From: Desulfobacteraceae bacterium
GTDB lineage: Bacteria > Desulfobacterota > DSM-4660 > Desulfatiglandales > Desulfatiglandaceae
Direction: 5' to 3'
DNA: 6,416 nt
Assembly: GCA_020349865.1 (NCBI GenBank)
Contig: CP070700.1
Coordinates: 4,802,840-4,809,255, forward strand
The notes beneath the pieces are model-generated. The model had not been told where the DNA came from and made no database searches. It saw only the letters and a program-made list of their open reading frames with translations. A program made the translations under genes and the position numbers. Positions 1 through 6,416 of this stretch are shown piece after piece. Within the stretch, counting starts at the first letter, position 1. Every line of letters begins with the position of its first letter.

Positions 1-2
1 CT

Positions 3-1901
3 GAACTGGAGGGGAGCGTGGCAGTATTTCAGGAGGGAATGTTAAAGGCCATGGTTGGGGGGTTTTTTAACCGGTTTTTTAACCGCGCCGCCGATGCAAA
101 ACGGCAATTGGGTTCCATTTTTAAGCCTATCATATATACAGCGGCCCTTCAGCTCAAGTGGAACAACCTTGATTCGCTCCAGAACATTAGGGACGTTTTT
201 CAATACCAAAACACCGATTATGTTCCTCGACCCGATCACATACCCCAGAGTGAGAAGGTTTCTATGGCCTGGGCCGGCACAAAATCGGAGAACCTTGCTA
301 CTGTCTGGCTGCTTTACCACCTCACAGATCATCTTAACATGAGTGAGTTCCGGCAGGTTGCTCATATTGTAGGGCTTGGGAGAAAAAAAGGGGAATCTTA
401 TTCCCGGTATAGAGAACGGATCAGGGACAAACACGGCGTGGTGGTGAACGATGAAACTCTCATGGATGCTGCGTTTGAAGAATCAAGAAAAGAGGTTGAG
501 TCTGACGTCATCTTTGGGGGTCACGAGGAAACCCTGAACACTCTGAACCGCCTGCACTTCACCATAGACAGCCAAAGGCTGGATCTCAAAAAACCCGAAG
601 AATACCAGATTTCAAGATTCAGTTTTATGAGGCTTCAAAAGCTTAATAAAAAAATAGAAGGTAAGTTTCAAAGGATTATCCAACTCCTTGAGCTTTATAA
701 CCAAAATTACAGCCTCCAACTGAGGGAATCATTGACGCAATTACTCCGCAATTTTTACAGAGACATAAGTGATGATCAAACGATCCGAATCATTTATACG
801 GAGACCCCTGACCTCTTGTCCACCATTCCACTGGTCCCATGTACACCAGAATCAATGCTGATAATGCCTGTCTCCTTAACCAGCGGGGAAGTATGGGTAG
901 ATGGTTTGATCACATCCGAAATCCTGAAAGCGCTTCAAGAAAATGTGGAGAAAAATTTCAGTCGATTGTCCGCCCACAACCAATATGATCTGGAAGTTCT
1001 TTCAAAGGTCCGCGATTTCCGAATCCTTATAAACCTATCTTATGTGGTATATCTTTCCAAAAAGATGGGGGTTTCCACAAAATTAGACCCTGTGCTCTCC
1101 TTCCCGTTGGGGCCCAATTCCATCAGTATCATTGAGGCGGCCATGGTCTACCAGACGATCATGACGGGTCAAGTGTACCCCCTTTCAAATGAGAACGATC
1201 TTAAGACGGCCCCGATCATTACGAAAATCGTCGATAGGAACGGAGAAATTCTCTGGGAACACAGTCCAAAACCTAAAAAGGTCCTTTCCAAAAGGGTCTC
1301 CGGACTGGTTACTGAAATTCTGAAAAAAGTCATGGAAACAGGAACCGGCAAGGGCGCAGGGGATGCTATCCGGGTTTTTGACATTCCCATCCCCACTTTC
1401 GGCAAGACAGGTACTGCTAATCGGTTCACCAATTCCAGTTTTGTGGGTTTTATTCCAGGCCCCGATGAGAAAACAGGACAACTTGATATTCAGAAGGGAT
1501 ATGTTATCGCCAGCTACGTGGGTTATGATGATAATCGACCCATGAAGGGGAAGCACCTGGCAATATATGGGGCGTCGGGTGCCATGCCCCTATGGATTGA
1601 CACGGCAAATGCCATCGTTAATACTGATGATTATAAGAAAAATCTCCAGCCCGCTGATCTGGTCTTCAATCCCTTATCAAGTCCCCTGGCTAACAACGAA
1701 GGTTTCATGACCGTGCCCATCTCTCAATTTACAGGTCTACCTATAGGGCATTCAGCCAAAGGGGCAGATTCGCCGCCTCCTTCCGCCTCTTCTGAGAGAG
1801 AAGGATGGAGGTCAGAACTACCCGGGATACTGGCAGAGGTCGAGCATCGCGGGGATATACTGGTACTAAAAAGGCACTTTGAGCCTATAATGGGAGAATG
1901 A
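3..1901 (+). CDS. Class A-type penicillin-binding protein, transpeptidase part (5' end outside window)
   Basis: This is the C-terminal portion of a periplasmic, membrane-anchored peptidoglycan synthase that cross-links stem peptides. The reading frame is open to the left edge, and the residues before the GTG at 18 (ELEGS) fit the family, so that GTG is internal and the glycosyltransferase half lies outside the window. Numbering from the GTG, the pre-catalytic AMVGG...FNRA stretch is at 11-24. The nucleophile motif SIFK is at 33-36 (bases 114-125), the SxN motif SEN at 90-92 (285-293), and KTGT at 463-466 (from 1404). These identify an active acyl-serine transpeptidase of the PBP1A type. SxN to KTG spans about 370 residues, against roughly 130-190 in E. 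coli PBP1B and PBP1A, so an insertion of about 200 residues sits near 125-328. A Pro/Ser-rich segment lies near 580-595. The next gene starts one base after the stop. The family call is firm; the exact subclass is not. Confidence 0.92.
   Translation, partial: ELEGSVAVFQEGMLKAMVGGFFNRFFNRAADAKRQLGSIFKPIIYTAALQLKWNNLDSLQNIRDVFQYQNTDYVPRPDHIPQSEKVSMAWAGTKSENLATVWLLYHLTDHLNMSEFRQVAHIVGLGRKKGESYSRYRERIRDKHGVVVNDETLMDAAFEESRKEVESDVIFGGHEETLNTLNRLHFTIDSQRLDLKKPEEYQISRFSFMRLQKLNKKIEGKFQRIIQLLELYNQNYSLQLRESLTQLLRNFYRDISDDQTIRIIYTETPDLLSTIPLVPCTPESMLIMPVSLTSGEVWVDGLITSEILKALQENVEKNFSRLSAHNQYDLEVLSKVRDFRILINLSYVVYLSKKMGVSTKLDPVLSFPLGPNSISIIEAAMVYQTIMTGQVYPLSNENDLKTAPIITKIVDRNGEILWEHSPKPKKVLSKRVSGLVTEILKKVMETGTGKGAGDAIRVFDIPIPTFGKTGTANRFTNSSFVGFIPGPDEKTGQLDIQKGYVIASYVGYDDNRPMKGKHLAIYGASGAMPLWIDTANAIVNTDDYKKNLQPADLVFNPLSSPLANNEGFMTVPISQFTGLPIGHSAKGADSPPPSASSEREGWRSELPGILAEVEHRGDILVLKRHFEPIMGE
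61..84. repeat. Perfect 12-bp tandem duplication inside the PBP gene
   Basis: The 12-mer GGTTTTTTAACC occurs twice head to tail (61-72 and 73-84) with no mismatch. Each unit can fold on itself, with GGTT pairing to AACC around a T4 loop, and the junction forms the palindrome AACCGGTT. The repeat is in frame and encodes FFNR twice, within the conserved GG...FNRA segment before the catalytic serine. Confidence 0.9.
1892..1896 (+). promoter_or_regulatory. Ribosome binding site of the lipoprotein gene, inside the PBP gene end
   Basis: GGGAG lies six bases before the ATG at 1903 and overlaps the last codons of the PBP gene. It supports this start and suggests translational coupling between the two genes. 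Confidence 0.7.
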
Positions 1902-1902
1902 A

Positions 1903-3306
1903 ATGAAAAAACTATACGGATCCCTTATGGCCTTGTTCTTCGTATTGGCCTTTGGATGTATACCGGTTCCGGAGAGGCGTGTGGTAGTTACGCCAGAACC
2001 AGGGATAACACCTGCACCGTTGCTCCCCATGGATCTCCTCGAGGAGAAAATAGGCTTTTTAGGTACTATCCTGCAGAAAGAAGATCTCACAGAAAAAGAC
2101 AGGGAAATCGCCTCAGGTCTCCTTGAAGTTTATATATCGGTAAAAAACATATCCGCTGGTGACTTTCAGGAAGCAGAATACAGAAAGTTCGTCCGTGCCC
2201 TTTTACATAATCTGGGTGTCCTGGACGAATACTATTTCTCAAAACAAGAGGAGATAGCAGGTGATTATTCCAAATCAATCAGTCTTTTTACAGGAAAGAG
2301 AAAGGAGATCCAGGACGCCTATGTATCAGGCGACTCCAAAGGGGTAATCAATCACTGCTTAGAGTTAAAAGCCATATTTGGACCGGATGCCCTTACCCCT
2401 GAAATTGGTTTGATGTTCGCCTTATCTCTTGCCAAAGAGGGAATGCAAATAGAGGCAAAGAGTATCGTAGAGGGAATTGGGCCTGCGCTTGATGCGAGCC
2501 TGGATCTTAACCATCTGCGAGCTGACATTGTAGCGTTACAGTTGCAGTCTGGGGAACGAGAAAAGGCGATCCACGTTTATAAAAAATTGACTGACACATT
2601 GCATAAACAGGAAGCCATGATACAAGCGCTTAGCAAGAAAATTGCAATTTCACCAAAACGAGAGCACGATCTTGAAGTCTCCCGGCCGTCACAAATTGTG
2701 CGCACAGCCCCCGTTCAACCCGAACGTGAACATGAAGTTATGACTCAGCCGGAGGAGAGCACAGACCAACTCATTTATGAAGTGGAGCAAATGGTGAGAA
2801 ATCGCAGATTCGGTGAAGCATGGGATTTGCTGGTTCTGAATAGGAGCACTGTTTCATCAGAGGCAGAGCTTAGAATCATTGATCGAGCCCTGAAACGGCT
2901 TGAGCAGGCACAAGAGGAATATCTCGAGGAAACCATATCCATGATTTCAGAGAAGAAGGAAGCCCTGCAAATGGCTCGGAAATTCCTTGAAGAGGAAAAA
3001 TATGAACAGGCCATTTCGAGCATTGATACACTTTCCGAGCGCGAAGAAACTCATGAAATCAAGAAACTAAAGGAACAGGCCATTGAAGGCTTGATCAACC
3101 GAGAGAGGAATCGGGCTGCAAAGATCTTTTTGACTGCAAAAAGGACCCAGGATCCTGAAAAAAAAGAGGAATACCTTCGCTCTTCTTACAACATACTTAA
3201 ATCTTTAATTGATAAATATCCATCATACCCCTTAATTAACAAAGTAAAATCTCATATTGAAAAAGTAGAGAAGGAACTTGAGAGGCTTGGGAAGGAGAAG
3301 GGGTAA
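1903..3306 (+). CDS. Helical, TPR-like lipoprotein coupled to the PBP gene
   Basis: A 467-residue exported protein that I cannot assign to a named family. The N-terminus has two lysines, a hydrophobic core and a candidate lipidation cysteine at 19 (LAFGC). The lipobox is slightly atypical, with Phe at -2, but signal peptidase II processing is likely. A Pro-rich tether follows (20-43), then a mainly helical lobe (about 44-250). A charged, Pro-containing linker (about 251-285) leads to a second helical lobe (286-467). That lobe has TPR-like pieces such as FGEAWDLL (303-310) and YEQAISSI (367-374), and a Lys/Glu-rich, coiled-coil-like end. The two-lobe layout with a flexible tether suits a scaffold or partner protein in the periplasm. 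It starts one base after the PBP stop, so the two are very probably co-translated. A role as PBP activator or assembly partner is inference from position and the tethered helical form. Confidence 0.8.
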   Translation: MKKLYGSLMALFFVLAFGCIPVPERRVVVTPEPGITPAPLLPMDLLEEKIGFLGTILQKEDLTEKDREIASGLLEVYISVKNISAGDFQEAEYRKFVRALLHNLGVLDEYYFSKQEEIAGDYSKSISLFTGKRKEIQDAYVSGDSKGVINHCLELKAIFGPDALTPEIGLMFALSLAKEGMQIEAKSIVEGIGPALDASLDLNHLRADIVALQLQSGEREKAIHVYKKLTDTLHKQEAMIQALSKKIAISPKREHDLEVSRPSQIVRTAPVQPEREHEVMTQPEESTDQLIYEVEQMVRNRRFGEAWDLLVLNRSTVSSEAELRIIDRALKRLEQAQEEYLEETISMISEKKEALQMARKFLEEEKYEQAISSIDTLSEREETHEIKKLKEQAIEGLINRERNRAAKIFLTAKRTQDPEKKEEYLRSSYNILKSLIDKYPSYPLINKVKSHIEKVEKELERLGKEKG

Positions 3307-3332
3307 ATCTCCACATTTAGTAGTTGTGACAC

Positions 3333-4250
3333 ATGAGCAAACAACTTGAGGCAATCCAGGTGGTAGGTCTCGGACAGGCCTGCGTGGATTATCTGGGCAA
3401 CCTTACCGCCTACCCGCAAGAAGATGGAAAGGTTGAACTTACGGATTTACATTTCCGATGTGGTGGCCCATCTTCCACTGCACTTGTCACCCTCTCCCGT
3501 CTTGGAGTTTCAACTTCTTTTTTGGGTTCACTATCTGATGACCCTTTTGGGAAAAAAATTCTTAATAATCTCAAAAGGGAAAAAGTGGGCGTATCGTATC
3601 TTAAGATCACCCCTGGCTATACATCCCAGTTTGCCTTTATCACTGTTACCAAAGAAAGTGGAAAACGCACTATTTTCTGGCATCGGGGGACTGTACCCCA
3701 CCTAGAAAAAAACGATGTGGATATCGGTCAATTTCAGGAGGCCCGCATTTTACACACTGACGGTTTAATGATTGAGGCTTCAATTGAGGCGGCAAGGCAG
3801 GCCAGGGGTCTGGGCATGACCGTGGTAATGGACGCTGGGACCATGAGGAAAGGCTCTGAAGAATTGGTCAAACTTGTTGATATCCTTATTGCATCTGAGA
3901 CATTTGCCACACCCCTGGTGGGATCAAATGCTGGCCACGAAATTGCACTTCATGCGCTTATGGAGTTAGGTCCGAGACAGGTGGTCATTACACTCGGAGC
4001 ACGGGGAAGTATTGGCCTCAATGATCAGGGTACGTTCCATCAAGAGGCATTTCAGGTTTCGGCTGTGGATACTACCGGTGCGGGAGACGTGTACCACGGT
4101 GGCTATATATATGGCTTGGTTCAGGGGTGGGATATGCGCGAGTGCATGCGCTTTGCCTCAGCAGTCGCAGCTCTTAATTGCACTGAAATAGGCGCCCAGA
4201 GCGGGATCCCCAATCTTGAGAGGATCAATGAGTTTATGGGAGCAAAATAG
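3333..4250 (+). CDS. PfkB/ribokinase-family sugar kinase, YihV-like
   Basis: A 305-residue cytoplasmic kinase, full length for the family, expected to phosphorylate a sugar or sugar-like hydroxyl using ATP. The first family signature is at 44-58 (GGPSSTALVTLSRLG), with Ser/Thr where ribokinases usually carry Asn. The second signature, DTTGAGD, is at 246-252, with D252 as the catalytic base and the GAG anion hole. The C-terminal run FASAVAALNCT (274-284), followed by a Gly-Ile-Pro (291-293), resembles E. coli sulfofructose kinase YihV as I remember it. The early Asp19 and Gly-Lys (32-33) fit too. No sulfoquinovose genes are visible, so the substrate is open; another sugar or a nucleoside is possible. 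An in-frame stop at 3327 limits upstream starts. The ATG has no clear ribosome binding site; a GTG at 3360, preceded by GAGG (3348-3351), is an alternative start. It follows the lipoprotein gene by 26 bases and probably shares its transcript. Confidence 0.88.
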   Translation: MSKQLEAIQVVGLGQACVDYLGNLTAYPQEDGKVELTDLHFRCGGPSSTALVTLSRLGVSTSFLGSLSDDPFGKKILNNLKREKVGVSYLKITPGYTSQFAFITVTKESGKRTIFWHRGTVPHLEKNDVDIGQFQEARILHTDGLMIEASIEAARQARGLGMTVVMDAGTMRKGSEELVKLVDILIASETFATPLVGSNAGHEIALHALMELGPRQVVITLGARGSIGLNDQGTFHQEAFQVSAVDTTGAGDVYHGGYIYGLVQGWDMRECMRFASAVAALNCTEIGAQSGIPNLERINEFMGAK

Positions 4251-4310
4251 TTAGCCTTGTGGCCCCCTTTCATAAAATTCCCGTATACCATTTATAGTAG
4301 CTTGTTATTT
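4251..4310. other. Convergent intergenic spacer
   Basis: This 60-base gap separates the stops of the PfkB kinase and the SerB-like gene. I looked for an inverted repeat followed by a T-run on both strands and found none that is convincing, so how the two transcripts end here is not visible. Confidence 0.6.
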
Positions 4311-5552
4311 TTACTCAAACGAATTTTTTTGAAAATGCTTATCCAATTCCGTTTTTGGAATGCCTAAGCAATACAATATATTTGTGATCTGATCACTGCT
4401 AAGGATCCCGTCTGTTTTGACGCTCATCTCATCCGGTTTGAACGCAATGGATAGTCCGGCATTTTCTATGAAATGAGAACGGATAGAACCATCACCAACA
4501 GCAATTACTTGATCACGGGTTATATTCTCGGCATTCATAATAAATTCAAGGATTTCATACTTGGTATCGCTGGTGATGACAGGTTCTTCCAGTTCACCCG
4601 TGATAGTACCGTTTTTGTCAACCTCAAGCGTGTTTGAGAATGCATAATCTACCCCTGCCTCTTCAAAAATCTTTTTAACAAAGAGACTAAAACCGGATGA
4701 CAAGAGTGCGGTTTTGAAGCCCATTGATTTCAATATCCCTATCAATTCCAATGCTCCGGGGTTTAGCTGGAGAGTCAGACCAAATCTCTCGAAATCACTT
4801 GCAGGCAAACCTTTTAGGTTTCGTGCATTATCAATAAATGCCTGCATTTGATCTTTTGCATTATCCCTGAGTTCGACACCGTCATCAATTGATTTTACTT
4901 TCCCCTTGATTGTATCTAAGAAGTTCTTCAGAGAAGAATCCTGGATCAGGGTGGATTCTACATCAAATACAACAAGTTTTTTCATCTTCTTGTATATATC
5001 CTCACTTTGAATAACCACGCTCTGATCCATTTCTGTGCACAAGTTTTTGAGCTTAGATTTCATTTTTTCAATTGCTTCCTTGTGAGACAAAGGCGGTTCA
5101 ACAATGATTTTTTTTGAATCTATGACCATCTCCATAGAAAAAAACTTCCCACGGGCAATCATCCTGCAATTTTCTATATTGATGTTGTATTTATGAAAAA
5201 AGGCTGCAATCTTTGCAATGATACCGGGCTTATCCACTCCTAAGATAGTCACTAAATGATTTTCTTTTTCGGACAAATGAGTAATTTCACTTTCGCTGTG
5301 TATGCTTAGATTCACTTTTAAGCCCGTTTCATTTTCAACGGCTTTTAAGGTGTTCGTGATCTCTCGCTCCGAATTTCTTGAAAATGAGAAATCAATTATG
5401 AGGAATATGGAAAACAGCCCCCTCCGGCAGTTTTCTTCGACATCTATAATATTTCCTCCCAGTTCGAAGACTTCATTCGTGATTTTGGAAACCAGACCGG
5501 GAGAATCAAGCCCAATTGCCGAAAGACTCATGATTTTTTGATCTTCGTTCAT
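4311..5552 (-). CDS. SerB-like ACT-ACT-HAD protein with altered phosphoserine phosphatase active site
   Basis: A 413-residue cytoplasmic protein with the layout of ACT-containing phosphoserine phosphatases. ACT domain 1 is near 7-60 (GLDSPGLV), ACT domain 2 near 99-150 (GVDKPGII), and a HAD hydrolase domain at about 190-400. Against the M. jannaschii enzyme as I recall it, the nucleophile D197, motif II S285, motif III K331 and metal ligand D354 are kept. Other key positions differ. The general acid Asp is E199 (DVEST, bases 4950-4964), the serine-binding Glu is S206 and the carboxylate-binding Arg is N242. The GDGAND motif reads GDGSIR (4479-4496). It may therefore act on another substrate, act slowly, or serve as an amino-acid sensor. 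The ATG at 5552 is preferred over an in-frame TTG at 5582 because AAGAGAGA precedes it and the ACT domain begins just after. It lies about 65 bases downstream of the SerK-like gene on the same strand. I am sure of the fold but not of the activity. Confidence 0.85.
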   Translation of the reverse strand: MNEDQKIMSLSAIGLDSPGLVSKITNEVFELGGNIIDVEENCRRGLFSIFLIIDFSFSRNSEREITNTLKAVENETGLKVNLSIHSESEITHLSEKENHLVTILGVDKPGIIAKIAAFFHKYNINIENCRMIARGKFFSMEMVIDSKKIIVEPPLSHKEAIEKMKSKLKNLCTEMDQSVVIQSEDIYKKMKKLVVFDVESTLIQDSSLKNFLDTIKGKVKSIDDGVELRDNAKDQMQAFIDNARNLKGLPASDFERFGLTLQLNPGALELIGILKSMGFKTALLSSGFSLFVKKIFEEAGVDYAFSNTLEVDKNGTITGELEEPVITSDTKYEILEFIMNAENITRDQVIAVGDGSIRSHFIENAGLSIAFKPDEMSVKTDGILSSDQITNILYCLGIPKTELDKHFQKNSFE

Positions 5553-5562
5553 TGCATATCTC

Positions 5563-5570
5563 TCTTTTAA
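5563..5570 (-). promoter_or_regulatory. Weak purine-rich ribosome binding site of the SerB-like gene
   Basis: On the minus strand a purine run of the form AAAAGAGAGA sits about seven bases before the ATG at 5552. It is not a perfect Shine-Dalgarno sequence, but it favours this ATG over the upstream TTG at 5582. Confidence 0.4.
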
Positions 5571-5616
5571 GTATGTGTTCAATTAGTCTGGATGTGCTGT
5601 TTATATTCCGGTTTTT

Positions 5617-6416
5617 TTAATCGATAAAAACAAATAGTTCCTCTTCATAGTATCTTCCGTCTATGACCTGACCAGGACCGAATCGCCTTACGCTTTTTCG
5701 TTCCAGTAACTTAAAAAACCTCTTGTTGATCTCTTTCAACGAGACATCTTCCTTGAACCAATGAGTTGGAACATTAACATTAAGGGGCCGCGCCGGAATT
5801 AGATGACGGGTTGTCTTTGGGGCGAATTTTATTTCCTTTTTTGCGGCATCCACTACCATTTCTTTGGTTATTCGAGGTGTCCAAATCAATATCTCGTTGT
5901 TTTTCAGTTCTTCACAGAATTTATTTTCGTATGCAGATTGACAGGGGATATATTGCAGTTTTATACCTTTTTCTATCAATCTGTTTTGAATCTTCGCCAA
6001 CAAGCTATAGGCGCTTACTGCATCATTTACCATGTTTTCAGGGAAATTTATTAATGCATAGAAATTGCTCTGCTGGATACCACAACTAAGGGTACTGTTT
6101 TCCAAGGTTTTTCTTAAGGTTTCCTTGTTGTTTACTTGGCAGAGAGTTCCATTCATATCTTCTACAGCCTGCCGCAGCTGATCCAGGTTACGGATGTTAG
6201 TTAGTAGCCTGAACCAATATCGTAGTTCCGTTGCTTCACTAAAATAGTCTACTTTGCATACCGAGATGTATTTAAATTTCAATTTCTTGAAAGCAAATGC
6301 GCGATGGTTCCCATCTAAAATTATGTGATTTTTATCAACGATTATTGGATTCTGTAAATTGACCCAGTTCCTGAATTCTAAAATCAACTTATTTGCAACC
6401 TGTGGAAGGGTCTCTT
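5617..6416 (-). CDS. ParB/Srx-fold protein of the SerK/SbnI type, candidate free serine kinase (5' end outside window)
   Basis: At least 265 residues of a cytoplasmic protein whose frame runs open through the right edge; the TTG at 6387 is internal. The N-terminal ParB-like core reads PIIVD...IILDGNHRAFAFKKL, with DGNHR at bases 6301-6315, then a conserved-looking VDY and a Trp about 11 residues on. Near the C-terminus is APKTTRHLIPARP (KTTRH at 5803-5817). From memory this combination marks the free serine kinases: archaeal SerK uses ADP to make O-phosphoserine, and Staphylococcus SbnI does so for siderophore synthesis. DNA-partitioning ParB proteins lack the PKTTRH tail, and no helix-turn-helix region is evident. 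The segment holding the proposed catalytic Glu of SerK/SbnI lies outside the window, so activity cannot be judged here. It is upstream of the SerB-like gene and probably in one transcript with it. The fold is fairly secure; the serine kinase role is a good inference but unproven. Confidence 0.72.
   Translation of the reverse strand, partial: ETLPQVANKLILEFRNWVNLQNPIIVDKNHIILDGNHRAFAFKKLKFKYISVCKVDYFSEATELRYWFRLLTNIRNLDQLRQAVEDMNGTLCQVNNKETLRKTLENSTLSCGIQQSNFYALINFPENMVNDAVSAYSLLAKIQNRLIEKGIKLQYIPCQSAYENKFCEELKNNEILIWTPRITKEMVVDAAKKEIKFAPKTTRHLIPARPLNVNVPTHWFKEDVSLKEINKRFFKLLERKSVRRFGPGQVIDGRYYEEELFVFID

Noticed and set aside
18..20. GTG as the start of the penicillin-binding protein
   Set aside because: The frame continues open to the left edge and the upstream residues fit the family. 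The protein would otherwise begin directly before the catalytic serine, with no membrane anchor.
1169..1556. Minus-strand open frames opposite the PBP KTG region
   Set aside because: They mirror the conserved transpeptidase coding sequence and have no recognisable domain or start signal.
4251..4310. Bidirectional terminator between the convergent genes
   Set aside because: Short T-rich runs are present, but I found no stem of useful length on either strand.
5580..5582. TTG as the start of the SerB-like protein
   Set aside because: The ATG at 5552 has a purine-rich ribosome binding site and leaves a normal short lead into the first ACT domain. The extra ten residues show no family likeness. 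It cannot be fully excluded.
5583..5616. Internal promoter, terminator or regulatory RNA between the two leftward genes
   Set aside because: The gap is AT-rich and short, with no paired -35/-10 boxes or stable hairpin that I can support.
5302..6089. Plus-strand open frames opposite the SerB-like and ParB-fold genes
   Set aside because: They are shadows of well-supported minus-strand genes and their translations are Phe/Cys-rich with no family likeness.
6385..6387. TTG as the start of the ParB-fold protein
   Set aside because: The frame stays open to the right edge, and starting here would remove the N-terminal strand and the catalytic Glu region expected in the family.
5617..6416. Chromosome- or plasmid-partitioning ParB
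   Set aside because: There is no ParA neighbour, parS-like repeat or recognisable helix-turn-helix, and the PKTTRH C-terminal motif points to the SerK/SbnI group.

Overview
The window holds five genes in two convergent blocks. Three genes run rightward (1-4250) and two run leftward (4311-6416); both outer genes are cut by the window edges. Base composition is moderate, with AT-rich stretches in the leftward genes. The penicillin-binding protein and the long lipoprotein resemble what I recall from Gram-negative, probably anaerobic, Desulfobacterota (deltaproteobacteria). That placement is inference; there is no rRNA or other marker gene.

Rightward block. First is the C-terminal part of a class A-type penicillin-binding protein with all three transpeptidase motifs (SIFK, SEN, KTGT) and a long insertion between the second and third. 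One base later begins a helical, TPR-like lipoprotein with its own ribosome binding site. The tight coupling suggests the lipoprotein works with the PBP in cell-wall synthesis, perhaps as an outer-membrane activator of the Lpo kind. Twenty-six bases further is a PfkB-family sugar kinase whose C-terminal half resembles the sulfofructose-kinase (YihV) branch.

Leftward block. The upstream gene (right edge) encodes a ParB/sulfiredoxin-fold protein with the DGNHR and PKTTRH motifs I associate with the free serine kinase family (SerK of Thermococcus, SbnI of Staphylococcus), which makes O-phosphoserine. About 65 bases downstream is a SerB-like protein with two ACT domains and a HAD phosphatase domain. 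Its HAD fold and several core catalytic residues are intact, but the catalytic acid position and both substrate-binding positions of classical phosphoserine phosphatase are changed.

The most interesting point is this pairing of a candidate serine kinase with a SerB-like protein that looks retuned for another substrate or role. Secondary points are the PBP insertion, the PBP-lipoprotein coupling, and a perfect 12-bp tandem repeat inside a conserved PBP motif. I found no RNA genes, CRISPR arrays, insertion sequences or convincing terminators. No gene-free stretch exceeds about 65 bases.
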